The notes: generated by a model not told the origin, from the sequence alone. A DNA stretch of 64,000 bases from Pomphorhynchus laevis (GCA_012934845.2 WNNJ02003225.1:62001-126000), one strand, 5' to 3'; positions 23,601 through 30,960 are shown, counted from the stretch's first letter. Numbers and translations are program-made.

Positions 23601-26510
23601 AGAATTTCAACTGATGATTTCAGGTCCTTGGTATCATTTCGTGTAAGTTCATTATCCGCATCCTTTCGAATGTAATCTAGCAAGGCCAGTGCTTTTCGTT
23701 CGAAAAGCTTTAATCGCTCTCCATTTGTCTGAAAATATAACGGTTCACGGTTTACTCGTCTTAACCTTAACGATCTCCACGACTTCATCAATAAATTTAT
23801 TCGTACGCAATTGTCGTCAATTTTTCTACAAGACTATTTATCTCTGGAGTAAAGCTAATAGCCATTTTACACAGTAAAACATATAACTCATCGCCAATAT
23901 TGTGGGATAATTCACCTGTAGTAATAAGCTTATTCAAAGAATAAAGACGCTTGCGTGTTTTCATGATTTCCATTAATCCAATAATAAAATCTAAAACTTG
24001 TTCTCCTACGGCTTGCATTTGAGTAAGTATATCCAAACTTAAAACCTGCTTACGACTCTCTTGTTTAACTAGAGTGTTTTGTAGTTGATTTAACATTATT
24101 CAAAGTTGAAATCATTAACGATACTGCCACATATTGTTAAGAAGACATAACATTAAAAACCCGATAATAAAATATAATATTTTAGGTCATTAGATTCCTC
24201 CTGATTATTTATATTCTTCATTCGAATACATCGTATATTATTTATTAGTCAAATCATAAAAATTGATTTTTATTTTAAATTTTATAAATTATATCTTAAC
24301 TGGTCGGTTTGATATTATCCTCGTGTGGTTGTTTGATTCCTATCAGCATCACTGTACACTACAATCAGCGTGGGTGGACCTCATCAGCAGTGAGCCCACG
24401 CCTACATTTCGTGTTTCGGTCCTTTTACTGCTTTTGCTGATTCCTTGTCGCTGAAATGCTGGTTTATATTTGGCTTATATACCAAATTACACAATTAATG
24501 TGTTCTATATTTGGTGTGGGCGGTAACTACTATTCGCAATTCGAATCCACCACACACCGATTTTTTATTCCGTTTTTATACGAAATGTTCACTGGACAGT
24601 AAACCGTATAGATTTTTTTTGGTGGACCCACGCTGATTGTAGTGTACAGTGATGCTGATAGGAATCAAACAACCACACGAGGATAATATCAAACCGACCA
24701 GTGAAGAATAGCGGCTCGTGTATGCAATATAATCACAATAGTAAAAAGACAGCTTACGGTTTACTGTCCAGTGAACATTTCGTATAAAAACGGAATAAAA
24801 AATCGGTGTGTGGTGGATTCGAATTGCGAATAGTAGTTACCGCCCACACCAAATATAGAACACATTAATTGTGTAATTTGGTATATAAGCCAAATATAAA
24901 CCAGCATTTCGGCGACAAGGAATCAGCAAAAGCAGTAAAAGGACCGAAACACGAAATGTAGGCGTGGGCTCACTGATGATGAGGTCCACCCACGCTGATT
25001 GTAGTGTACAGTGATGCTGATAGGAATCAAACAACCACACGAGGATAATATCAAACCGACCAGTGAAGAATAGCGGCTCGTGTATGCAATATAATCACAA
25101 TAATAAATTCTATCTTTATAAAAATATTAATTGTATAAAATCTTAAATAACTATTTATTATTTATAAGTATTTATCGTTATTTTTAATTTATATAGTATA
25201 TCATACGTAAACTCAGTTAGCTGATCTGATTTGTCTGTGATAAAATGCAGTTCGTTTAAAAAATCTTTATTTTTAGACGATGATGTTTTGATCATGCTTT
25301 AAAATTTAATCTTTGAAGTTTATGTTTAAACTAGATTTAAACATATAAGAAAAACAACGTATCGCTTTATATAAGTTCATTTTTATGCTTATTTTATTAA
25401 TAAATGACCGAAATCCAAATCACAGCGGGTTCTGTTTATAACCAGTTTTTTGAATAAAACCCAAAATAAATATTAATATTTTATTATATTAATATTATTA
25501 ATATTATACACAATAATATTATTAACAAGCCAGAATAAATTCATTTGATATTTCGCTAGCTATTGCTCAGGAAATATCAAACAAATCTATCCTGCTTACT
25601 AATTTTGTTCTTAAATTTAAAAACGAATTAGAATTGTTCATTTATATTATTATCAATAATATTGATATTATTGAGAATATTGATATTAAACGAGAATATT
25701 ATTATCAATAATAATATTCAATTTTGTTTTAATTTTTTAATTAAAATTTAATTCTCGTTTAATTTGTTTATACAAAGAAGCAAACATACTCATAACTTAT
25801 TATTTCGTTTGGAAATAATCGATTTCGGAGAATTTATAATGCGCATATTTTACAAATTGCGAGTACATACTCTGCGTGATAATTTTATTTATACTTAAAT
25901 ATAAATAGGTTTTATTTTTAAACGGCACTGCTGTTCGAAAACAGCCAGCTTTAGGATGTTAAATGCCGACATTTTTAACATTCAAATAATATTTTTCGAT
26001 AATAATTCGTTGTTTTTTTATACTTATTTTTTTCTATTTCCATTAAATCACGTATTAATCCTTTATCACTTCGTCACATAACAGCTTGGTGCACTGATTT
26101 TACAAACACATGCATTTATATTAATAAATATATCTTAATAAATATCGGTAAATTAAATCCCTATTATGAGGTTCAAACCAAGTCCCACGAAATGCACAAA
26201 ATTTCAACTATTAAAAGCAAAACTTACGATTCATTATTACATTGTTGATGGGTAATAATTGTGAATTAATAACCAAATTAGAAAGGTCTTCAACAATTGC
26301 TTCAATTTGAAACAATGCTTTATCATCGTTATTTCGATTGTAATTGCTATTCATAGAAGAAAGATCATCAGCTCGTTCATTGAGTTGATTACTAATCATC
26401 GCGAATGTTTCCGATGTCGAAGCAACTCCTGCATTCTTTGGTGGCAGTGATCCTGTTTGATCTTGGCTGATAATAACATGATCTTCATTCCCGGATGACT
26501 CTGCGGACAT
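2621..26510 (-). CDS. Roquin-like (RC3H family) gene, spliced, 3' end outside window
   Basis: Roquin proteins bind stem-loop decay elements in mRNA 3' UTRs in the cytoplasm and recruit deadenylases. The ROQ domain is unmistakable across the exons ending at 22387, 20377 and 15756: [43 protein letters not shown] and LLYRASCF follow the family consensus. The Lys and Arg positions that contact RNA in the family (SRKV, ASKT, KRED) look kept, from memory of the vertebrate proteins. A C-terminal exon holds IPF...KYGPISRS, matching the IPFGDRP...RFGAISRT motif of vertebrate Roquin. Exons were joined by GT/AG sites and matching codon phase. No RING finger was found upstream, and the C-X8-C-X5-C-X3-H zinc finger expected after ROQ is not recognisable. 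Introns of 0.1 to 5 kb are full of mobile elements. Identity is confident; exact exon limits are inferred. Confidence 0.9.
2703..2823 (-). CDS. Roquin-like exon with IPF...GPISRS motif
   Basis: The acceptor acaaatttag and donor GTAAGC bound a 121-nt exon reading [19 protein letters not shown], then [26 protein letters not shown]...KYGPISRS aligns with [21 protein letters not shown] of vertebrate Roquin, a C-terminal block outside ROQ. This shows that the gene runs at least this far left. Confidence 0.8.
3651..3686. repeat. 13-bp perfect inverted repeat
   Basis: taggctacttacc, a 10-nt spacer, then ggtaagtagccta, inside a PLE RT remnant. Nearby attatataggcta occurs twice more, so it probably arose by local inverted duplication. 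Confidence 0.8.
3770..4160 (+). pseudogene. Two tandem PLE catalytic-motif fragments
   Basis: The peptide [20 protein letters not shown] occurs twice, starting near 3771 and 4056. YIDDI is the metal-binding RT motif C. Each copy is followed by EQIYP and a trace of the thumb segment. The duplication indicates two decayed PLE copies side by side. Confidence 0.6.
5010..5640. other. AT-rich intronic spacer
   Basis: About 630 nt of AT-rich sequence without coding signal. Several short ATTAATATT-type runs are present; I see no defined element. Confidence 0.5.
5640..6470 (+). mobile_element. LINE reverse-transcriptase fragment
   Basis: A nearly continuous RT reading has [81 protein letters not shown] and a ...KSKVIKF block. 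The order of RT motifs A (FIDFQKAFD), B (LQGEPLSP) and C (ADD) is right for a non-LTR retrotransposon. Only about two stops interrupt some 270 codons. A relative in the same orientation lies at 22955-23500. Confidence 0.8.
6471..7040 (+). mobile_element. CR1-like LINE fragment
   Basis: It begins abruptly with [12 protein letters not shown] and continues with [17 protein letters not shown] sequence, [27 protein letters not shown] and a ...[17 protein letters not shown] block. It matches the reading of the CR1-like element at 53.3-55.2 kb over the palm and thumb. Both ends are truncated. Confidence 0.78.
7080..7505 (-). mobile_element. Two inverted PLE non-coding units
   Basis: Two reverse-oriented copies of the AT-rich unit occur, each ending in the motif ctgctatgctatcaggtttc (hairpin motif at 7105-7185 and 7408-7495). 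They lie opposite in direction to the PLE mosaic at 1-5010. Confidence 0.65.
7556..7690. repeat. Short inverted-repeat-bounded element
   Basis: The arms gaattttatttaaaa and ttttaaataaaattc face each other about 115 nt apart and enclose a more GC-rich core with the repeated string cagttcgtaacagttcgtta. This could be a tiny non-autonomous DNA transposon; no target-site duplication was established. Confidence 0.35.
8113..8260 (-). CDS. Roquin-like coiled-coil exon
   Basis: The peptide [20 protein letters not shown] continues [20 protein letters not shown] and ends at a CAG|GTACAC donor. Vertebrate Roquins carry a similar Glu/Lys-rich helix (RRKEIMAQLEER) shortly before the IPFGDRP motif, and the IPF exon here lies downstream as expected. 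The acceptor is not pyrimidine-rich, so the start may differ by a few bases. A further exon must lie between this one and 2823 to restore phase. Confidence 0.6.
8430..9300 (-). mobile_element. RTE-clade (Rex3-like) LINE 3' fragment
   Basis: Reading right to left: [18 protein letters not shown], then [96 protein letters not shown] and [11 protein letters not shown]. These blocks are the RT end and C-terminus of RTE-clade LINEs. The 3' end (8430-8600) matches the fragment at 33614-33805. It is 5'-truncated with a few frame changes and lies in a Roquin-like intron. Confidence 0.85.
9300..10140. other. AT-rich intronic spacer
   Basis: AT-rich sequence with an A-rich simple repeat (aaataaaataaaaataaaat, near 9940-9980). 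No coding or repeat family was recognised. Confidence 0.5.
10196..10400 (-). CDS. Doubtful Roquin-like exon
   Basis: An open stretch runs from acceptor aaatatcag ([20 protein letters not shown]) to a weak GTAAAT donor and contains [17 protein letters not shown]. Phases are compatible with both neighbours. However, the gene also reads in phase if this exon is skipped, and the composition is close to intron background. Confidence 0.3.
10881..11135 (-). CDS. Roquin-like proline-containing linker exon
   Basis: The acceptor atatgtttag leads into [20 protein letters not shown], then [20 protein letters not shown] and a Ser-rich end; the donor is GTAAAT. It is 255 nt, phase 0 to 0. It probably belongs to the disordered Pro/Ser-rich part of the protein. 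Confidence 0.6.
11190..12110. other. AT-rich intronic spacer
   Basis: No coding signal. Two copies of a short string (gcgatttaaatcaagcatta, near 11868 and 12040) suggest a small local duplication. Confidence 0.45.
12159..12340 (-). CDS. Roquin-like linker exon
   Basis: The acceptor cgccttacacag precedes [20 protein letters not shown]; a perfect GTAAGT donor follows SDMSIQDED. The phase fits both neighbours (1 in, 0 out). The content is Ser/Asn-rich, as in the disordered middle of Roquin proteins. Confidence 0.6.
12890..13150 (+). mobile_element. SINE-like element A with hammerhead-like strings
   Basis: It opens with a 12-bp perfect GC-rich hairpin (aaggccgcaccc and its complement, 12930-12958) and continues agcagataataagggtcgaa, then acgtgaaatgtaggtctggg. 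Element B shares the middle part. GGTCT/AGACC arms at about 13017-13060 form a stem. The ctgattagcagcgtcc string follows, also as in B. Confidence 0.5.
13280..13540 (+). mobile_element. tRNA-derived SINE (element B)
   Basis: A pol III box A-like string (tagctggcttagttgatg, 13292-13309) and box B (gagttcaaatct, 13339-13350) are spaced as in tRNA genes. They are followed by the body agcagataaaaagggtcgaa acgtgaaattt shared with element A and, more distantly, the elements at 17.7 and 24.3-25.1 kb. The tRNA head shows no intact cloverleaf, so this is a SINE and not a tRNA gene. Confidence 0.6.
13942..14030 (-). CDS. Roquin-like short linker exon
   Basis: This 89-nt exon lies between acceptor tgattttag and donor GTAAGC. 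It completes the phase-2 codon of the previous exon as Trp and reads [19 protein letters not shown], a low-complexity Ser/Asn linker. It ends in phase 1. Support is splice-site quality and phase, not homology. Confidence 0.6.
14110..14400 (+). mobile_element. Probable LINE 3'-tail fragment
   Basis: A GC-rich island (ccatgaccggtacaaagccc, gctgagaaaggaagagggtt) in AT-rich intron ends in an (aagaag)n-like run near 14380. That layout, non-coding GC sequence followed by a short simple repeat, is typical of RTE-type 3' ends. The family is not confirmed. Confidence 0.35.
14470..15750. other. Intronic spacer
   Basis: Moderately AT-rich at first (14470-15000), then strongly AT-rich. Open frames here do not resemble a known family. 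Confidence 0.4.
15756..16348 (-). CDS. Roquin-like exon: ROQ end and HEPN-like region
   Basis: The acceptor caatttacag leads into [19 protein letters not shown], then [36 protein letters not shown] and [16 protein letters not shown], all close to the family. Beyond about residue 115 of the exon similarity falls away. Where vertebrate Roquins carry the CCCH zinc finger, only scattered cysteines remain (ACDFTG...LCSRQ...ACYVP) with no final His at the right spacing. The donor GTAAGC leaves phase 2. Confidence 0.93.
17410..17470 (-). ncRNA. Hammerhead ribozyme-like motif (minus strand)
   Basis: Read on the minus strand, CTGATGA (17460-17454), GACT/AGTC with CAAA loop (17453-17442) and GAAAC (17441-17437) are identical to the plus-strand core. 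Flanking stems I and III are poorer than in the plus copy. Confidence 0.65.
17510..17575 (+). ncRNA. Hammerhead ribozyme-like motif (plus strand)
   Basis: CTGATGA (17519-17525), stem II GACT/AGTC with CAAA loop (17526-17537), then GAAAC (17538-17542) form a complete core in canonical order. Stem III can form from ACAG (17541-17544) and CTGT (17562-17565), placing GTT as the NUH cleavage triplet. Stem I has three pairs next to the core (CTA 17516-17518 with TAG 17567-17569), extendable across an internal loop. The weak stem I makes activity uncertain. Confidence 0.7.
17640..17810 (+). mobile_element. SINE-like element C with permuted hammerhead strings
   Basis: The strings cataaaaaggaccgaaactt and cagtagctgatgaagtcc recur in related form at 13.0, 13.4 and 24.9 kb. 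A stem gtattggat/atcaatac surrounds the ctgatga string. GGAC before GAAAC and GTCC after CTGATGA are complementary, as stem II strands would be, but the order is reversed relative to a standard hammerhead. Confidence 0.45.
18100..18420 (+). mobile_element. tRNA-derived SINE, copy 1
   Basis: A box A-like tggttagtag (18105) and box B ggttcggatctg (18152-18163) are followed by the tail gcaaatagtg tttaaaagga. Copy 2 at 18470 shares the head and the tail start (gcaaatagtgttcaaaagga). Confidence 0.5.
18468..18580 (+). mobile_element. tRNA-derived SINE, copy 2, with perfect hairpin
   Basis: Box B agattcgaatctg (18516-18528) is preceded by a 17-bp inverted repeat (atcgattggtctacgtc, loop cgtaa, then the complement) where copy 1 has only cagtaaggagtagacc. 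The head of copy 2 therefore looks duplicated in inverted form. Confidence 0.5.
19221..19414. repeat. Long hairpin (94-nt inverted arms)
   Basis: The arm gttatttataagtggggaga...gatagccaactg at 19221-19314 is matched by its complement at 19322-19414, with a short A-rich loop. A few mismatches and bulges interrupt it. It could be a foldback element or MITE, or could give a long hairpin RNA. Confidence 0.6.
19415..20340. other. Intronic spacer
   Basis: AT-rich sequence with short open frames that show no family resemblance; nothing further recognised. Confidence 0.4.
20377..20552 (-). CDS. Roquin-like exon: ROQ winged-helix core
   Basis: The acceptor tttgctttag joins so that ...FLGP continues directly as [17 protein letters not shown]. 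The peptide [16 protein letters not shown]...[20 protein letters not shown] matches the family without gaps. The Met of AMQEE corresponds to the residue changed in the mouse sanroque allele (from memory). The donor GTAAAA leaves phase 0. Confidence 0.93.
20590..22380. other. Intronic spacer
   Basis: AT-rich intron between two ROQ exons. Near 21545-21740 short strings recur (tacatctcat, aacatgaaaatcaaagt twice). A GC-richer patch at 21835-21960 (ggtgcggccgggggctcaga) may be a SINE scrap. Confidence 0.4.
22387..22644 (-). CDS. Roquin-like exon: start of ROQ domain
   Basis: The acceptor ctactttag is followed by [15 protein letters not shown], then [20 protein letters not shown] and, at the end, [15 protein letters not shown]. 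This is the ROQ N-terminal half with its very conserved SRPMQRKL and RGCQFLGP blocks. The donor is GTTAGT and the exon ends in phase 1. Confidence 0.92.
22955..23500 (+). mobile_element. LINE reverse-transcriptase fragment
   Basis: The reading includes [62 protein letters not shown] and an ...AVFVNFT.LLTT segment. It is the RT finger and palm start, of the same kind as 5640-6470. It is short, frame-broken, and lies just upstream of the ROQ exon. Confidence 0.72.
23484..23535. repeat. Alternating palindrome of gtgtcactaatg
   Basis: Three copies of gtgtcactaatg alternate in direction (gtgtcactaatgagacattagtgacac, then acgtgtcactaatg), giving two overlapping perfect inverted repeats. The stretch touches the inferred donor of an exon at 23545. 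Confidence 0.7.
23545..23728 (-). CDS. Candidate Roquin-like exon 3 (helix-rich)
   Basis: A good acceptor (atattttcag) precedes [17 protein letters not shown], a charged helical peptide ending ...[27 protein letters not shown] donor ends the exon in phase 1, exactly what the ROQ exon beginning at 22644 requires. The donor sits at the edge of a palindromic triplet repeat (23484-23535). Confidence 0.5.
23830..24068 (-). CDS. Candidate Roquin-like exon 2 (helix-rich)
   Basis: An acceptor (ctctag) precedes codons that complete the phase-1 codon of the upstream exon. The peptide [18 protein letters not shown]...[17 protein letters not shown] is strongly helical. The donor GTAGAA is weak but gives phase 0, which the next exon needs. 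I do not recognise this segment as a family motif. Its place 1.2 kb upstream of the ROQ exon on the same strand is the reason for assigning it to this gene. Confidence 0.5.
24180..25240 (+). mobile_element. PLE non-coding unit split by the inverted dimer
   Basis: The left half (ttattagtcaaatcataaaa) and right half (attgtataaaatctt...actcagttagctgatctgat) are the two parts of the standard PLE unit. The insertion therefore postdates this PLE copy. Confidence 0.65.
24298..25103. mobile_element. Inverted dimer of a SINE-like element with 13-bp TSDs
   Basis: A minus-oriented unit (24298-24613), a partial plus-oriented unit (about 24620-24750) and a full plus-oriented unit (24757-25103) are nearly identical. 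The plus unit contains a box B-like ggattcgaattgc and the strings aaggaccgaaacacgaaatg, taggcgtgggctcac and tgatgaggtcc. The whole lies inside a PLE unit and is flanked by taaattatatctt (24285-24297) and taaattctatctt (25104-25116). Confidence 0.75.
25250..26200. other. AT-rich intronic spacer
   Basis: AT-rich sequence with dense AATATTATT runs at 25460-25740; no element recognised. Confidence 0.45.
26228..26510 (-). CDS. Candidate first coding exon of the Roquin-like gene
   Basis: It opens with ATG ([14 protein letters not shown]) in a context with A at -3 and ends at a GTAAGT donor in phase 1. The product is Ser/Asn-rich, then a helical stretch [17 protein letters not shown] that loosely resembles the helix before ROQ in Roquin (EEAKKCVEELALYLKP). 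Phase agrees with the next exon. No RING cysteines are present, so either the RING exon lies further upstream or this protein lacks it. It could instead start a separate unknown gene. Confidence 0.55.
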
Positions 26511-26639
26511 TTTCAAATTTAATACCCGCGAACAACACTAATACAAAATCGCATCTTCAAAAATATAAAAACAGAAAACGGAATTTTTCATTTTAAAAAA
26601 CTTTAAAAACCAAACCATTTTGCTTCTAATAGTTTAAGT

Positions 26640-27300
26640 TTGTGACTCATCAGAGTCTGTTATACTTGGTAGCTGTTATACTCAGGTGAGTCTGTAACCT
26701 GAAATTTACTGTTTGTAAAACCGAGTTAGTAAAATCTTTTTTCTCATGCTCGATTTTCATCTTGCGCTGCACAATGCGGCAATTTCGGCTCAATTGAGCA
26801 AAAGTTCATAGTGCAACGACGTGACCACCACCTTAACTAAGTTGGAGCGGTATCAAGTTCGATTAATTTTTCCCTAGTTTCCAACTAGTCACGAACGCAT
26901 TTTTACCTGCATTGTGTGATGTGTGGTTTCGACGGCTTTCTCTATTTATTACTTCGATGTGGTTGCATACCTTCCCAGGATAAAAATAAAACAAAAGTCT
27001 GAATATAGAAAAAATATCGGTAGTAAAAAGATTGGTAATTTTTTTCGCCTACAAACAGATTGTGCACAAAATATAATATATATAATACGCCAATTTCGCT
27101 CGTTGTTGCTGTTGTCGATGCGATAGTAGCGACAACAACGATGTTGGCGTTGGTTGTGCGGTGAAGGCGATTTCAGTGTTGAAGGATGTGAAAAATGTTT
27201 ACTTGCGAAACAGCAAGGAAAAGCTTTTTCAGTCGTTATATCAATTGTTGAAAGTAAAAAAGGTGTTCACAGAGCGATGCAGCTACTAGGCATTTGGAGA
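26640..27300 (-). promoter_or_regulatory. Likely 5' region of the Roquin-like gene
   Basis: This stretch just upstream of the candidate first exon is richer in G+C than anything within 3 kb, with CG dinucleotides and a GTTGTTGCT/GCGACAACAACGATG run near 27105-27145. Open frames on the plus strand here show no family resemblance. A promoter or untranslated first exon is the likeliest content; this is inference from composition and position. Confidence 0.3.
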
Positions 27301-27429
27301 ATAAGGGTTTTACAAATACCATCTCGATACCTTAGAGGTGTGACTTATGAAAATAATCGAGTAACTCAGGCATTTACAAAGCGAGTATTAGCTCATTGTT
27401 ATCGTTTATTTCTTTTTATAGTAATTTGA

Positions 27430-28430
27430 TATAAAATATAAAGGAAATGTGACGCTCCAATTCGATCTTAATTGAGTGCTGACTAAAGATACCTGAGGCT
27501 ATACAGATAGCCATGAAAAATGCTGTTAAATGAGATAATCTGTTTCGTATTTTATATTTTCTGCTTAAAAATCAAACATTTACATTTCCATAGATCACAA
27601 AGATGCGGTTACGAGATATATGACGTGTATAATTAATTTGCAAATTTAGGAAAATCCGATTGAACTGTTATTATAAATGAGATTTGTGTAGGTCGTGGAT
27701 TGATAACACTGTCAAGAAATAACAATTCAGTTAACGAGGAAAGGTTAGCGCTATCGGATTCCGGACTGTTGCTCTTACACACAAAATATAATCCTGGCGA
27801 CTTGATAAATAGTATATTAGGCAATAATTTTAATGATTTCATTATTTTTAAAGTGTGCATGCGTGCAATAACATGCGTTATTGACAGATCTAACTAAACC
27901 GGAGCATAAAAAGGATCGATAATAGCAAAACAGATTTGTTTAGATACGTTTTATAACAAAGAATATATTGCATACGTCACTTAAAGATACAAAAACTATT
28001 AAAGATACAAAAAAATCAAATTGGTTCCAGAGTGAACCGTTTTTATCGTCATACTATTGGATTCTTCTCCTATATGTGACAACACCATTACGAATCCATA
28101 TGCAAGCATGTTTTTGTAATCGTTCAGCTTCATTTAAAACGATATATTACTTTTTTATTTTCCGTAATCCACCTGTCGGCAATAGTTTTATAGTACAATA
28201 TCATTAAAAATAACAGCTTAAGTTTCTTACATTGTCTTTAACGTGGATGGTATAAAACCGCCTTGTAGATTTTAATCTTTTTTGATTTTTATTCCATTAA
28301 CATCATTTTATATTCAATTGTATACAAACTGCACTTAGTGTACACAATAAGTTCTCAATTAAAAACTAATTTATTTATAAATTAAATTAATTACCCTTAG
28401 AGTCTATTATTTTATAGAATTTGACACATA
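27430..28430. other. Spacer upstream of the Roquin-like gene
   Basis: Short open frames on both strands overlap each other between 27633 and 28207 and show no recognisable motif. No promoter or exon could be supported. Confidence 0.35.
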
Positions 28431-28431
28431 T

Positions 28432-28810
28432 ATGATAACAAAGCAGTTTCTCCTGATGACCTTTAGTCTTTATTCCGATACATCGTTTGTTATTTATTAG
28501 TCAATTCATAAAACTTGACTTTGATTTTAAATTTCAAAAAATCTTATAACTATTATTTATTTTATTATTTAATTATTAAATTTTGATTTAGCATTATTAT
28601 GTTTTTTTATTTTATAATTATATTAAATACGTAGCCTCAGTTAGCTGATTTGATATAAAATCTTATACATTATTTATTATTTAATTTTTATTTAGCATTA
28701 TTTTAATTTAAAAAATAGTAATTTATAAAATTAATTAATTTAAAAATTAATTTATAATTAATAATTAATTTAAATTAATTTAATTTATAAAATACGCAGA
28801 TTCAGTTCGA
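28432..28810 (+). mobile_element. PLE non-coding unit
   Basis: tgataacaaagcagtttctc, then cctgatgacctttagtcttt and the AT-rich unit down to acgtagcctcagttagctga and a second partial copy (tacgcagattcagtt). Confidence 0.65.
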
Positions 28811-29233
28811 AGTCGGGAGGACATTTTTATTAATATAATTTGTTTCCGATATTTCGGTAGCTCACATACTCACCATTTTCATGAAAAACAATTGTAAATA
28901 GTTTACGAAATATTGTCAATAGTTTACGGTAATTGATCAATCACTTATATATATTTTACGAGTAATATTACAATTATTTTCCTTGAAAATTGTGAGCTTG
29001 TGCGCCACCGAAATATTGGAAACAAATGAAGTTACTAAAAATGAATTCTCAACTTTAAATCGCAGATTTATATTTTCTTGGCATTAATATATATTTTATA
29101 GGTCATATATATAAACTACCTATTACAAAACAAAACATTTGGTTTTTTAAGTAGAATTATGGTTTTTCTTTCAATCTAAAAGATAAAATATTTACCAATT
29201 TGTAATTGCTAAAAATGCTAAGCCATTATTTCG

Positions 29234-29380
29234 TCAACGCTGTGCTATCGCACTTAATATGCATAATCGGCGAATGAATAACAACAGTTCTTGCTTAGAC
29301 AAGAGCGGTAATTCGAAGCGATTTGAAGATTCGAACCACGTATGTAAGTCTGCATCACATATCAGGAAAAATTTGACACA
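29234..29380 (-). other. Exon-like open stretch
   Basis: After a possible acceptor (tatgtgatgcag) the minus strand reads DLHTWFESSNRFELPLLSKQ and ELLLFIRRLCILSAIAQR before a stop. The peptide looks amphipathic and protein-like, but I know no family for it and no clear donor follows. Confidence 0.25.
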
Positions 29381-30019
29381 TTGTATGTTAAGTTCACTAT
29401 GTTGTGAGTTGCCAGTTTTTTTGCTTTTAATCACTTGCAAAGGATATTTTTAGTTCTTGTAGATGTCGATAAATGAGGGTAGTAAGGTTACTCCAAAATG
29501 CGTGATATGCTTATGTGAATATCATAAAGATACATAAAGATCATAGTTTTTATACGAAAAAGAAATGCTTACTGAAAAAGAAAGTTTTTATGAGGCAAAA
29601 TACTAATTGAAATGTCTAAAACTAATTAAACAACTTAAGCAAACAGCACTACTATGTATGGTTCATAGGATTTTGTCATATTTTGCTACATAGCTGTTCT
29701 TTTTGTATAAAAACCAAATTTCTAATGCATGTTTTATTGTAAATTGACAATGTTGTCTAATTCAAGTGCTCTTTTATTGTTCACTTGAATTTATTTATAG
29801 CAGTTTCTCAGAAAAACAAAAATTTTAGGAATTTATAACCCATCACTATCGTTAACTAAATATATGTATTATCAAGGGTGATATAAACTTTCTTAAAAAG
29901 GAACGTTTATTCAATGCATAACTGATGCATCATAGAATATTAGCTATAAAATTTTCAAAAATTTAATTTTATCTCTTATTTTCATTTTATTTTATATATT
30001 ATATCGTATAATTATCGTA

Positions 30020-30360
30020 TAATAGTATAACGCCTATCTAACAAAAATTAAACCATCAAGTAAATATAAATATATGGATAAAATTGAATTAATAGAATCC
30101 TTAAATATTTTATAAATCAAAATTATTTAAAAGTAGGGACATCTATATTTAGACAAATAAAATGTGTTCCAATGGGAGGTAATAGTAGCTCAATTATAGC
30201 TGACTTGTTTTTAAGCTTTATAGAATATGAATTTATTCATAACAAAAGGAATAAATTTTTAGAATATAAATACGTATGATTTGAGTACGCTATATATACA
30301 TCTAGATTTAGCAGATATAAATGAAGCGTTAGTAAAATTAATTAATCTTATATTCGGAAA
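30020..30360 (+). pseudogene. PLE reverse-transcriptase fragment
   Basis: [20 protein letters not shown], then FRQIKCVPMGGNSSSIIADL and FLSFIEYEFIHNK. The PMGGNSSSIIADLFL block is RT motif B as in PLE-type enzymes. Related pieces are at 3175-3270 and 3480-3760. Confidence 0.7.
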
Positions 30361-30960
30361 ATTTTAGCAAATAGATTTTATAATTTTATTTGAATAAATA
30401 AAACAATATTAAATAAAATAGAATTTTCAAAAATTTAATTTAAAACATCAGAATTTTCAAAATTTTTATTTAAACGTTTATTTTCTTTTTATTTTAAATA
30501 TTATATTTATAAAATTATCGCAAATAGATTTTATAATTTTATTTAAATTAATTAAAATTATATTAAATAAAAAAAGCATGAGAATTTTCAAAAAAAAAAG
30601 ATTTTATCGATAATTTTCGTTTTATTTTATATTTTATTAATAAAATTATCGCAAATAGATTTTATAATTTTATTTAAATAAATAAAACAATATTAAATAA
30701 AATAGAATTTTCAAAAATTTAATTTAAAACATCAGAATTTTCAAAATTTTTATTTAAACGTTTATTTTCGTTTTATTTTATATTTTATTAAATAAATAAA
30801 TAAAATTATTTATTTATTATTAATTATTTATTTATTAAATAATCTCTGCGACGCTTAGATGTCCACGTGTTCAGTTTCAGCGGACTTCGTATCTTCGAGC
30901 AGGACTTGTTTTATTCAGTTATTTATTATTTATTTTATTATTTTAAATAAATAAAATTAG
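30360..30960 (+). repeat. Local tandem repeat of an AT-rich unit
   Basis: Three imperfect copies of a 120-160-nt unit carry gcaaatagattttataattt (at about 30367, 30530 and 30651) and gaattttcaaaaatttaatt. A 75-nt GC-rich patch (30848-30920) interrupts the AT-rich tract. Confidence 0.55.

Noticed and set aside
24263-25040. Repeated peptide [18 protein letters not shown] on both strands
   Set aside because: It is the translation of the inverted SINE-like dimer, not a gene; it appears on both strands only because the element is inverted.
26640-26670. Hammerhead from a minus-strand CTCTGATGAGTC string
   Set aside because: No complementary GAC-GAAA follows within a reasonable distance.
26923-27429. 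Two plus-strand open frames upstream of the Roquin-like gene
   Set aside because: No motif, no splice logic and no start context; more likely promoter or untranslated sequence of the minus-strand gene.
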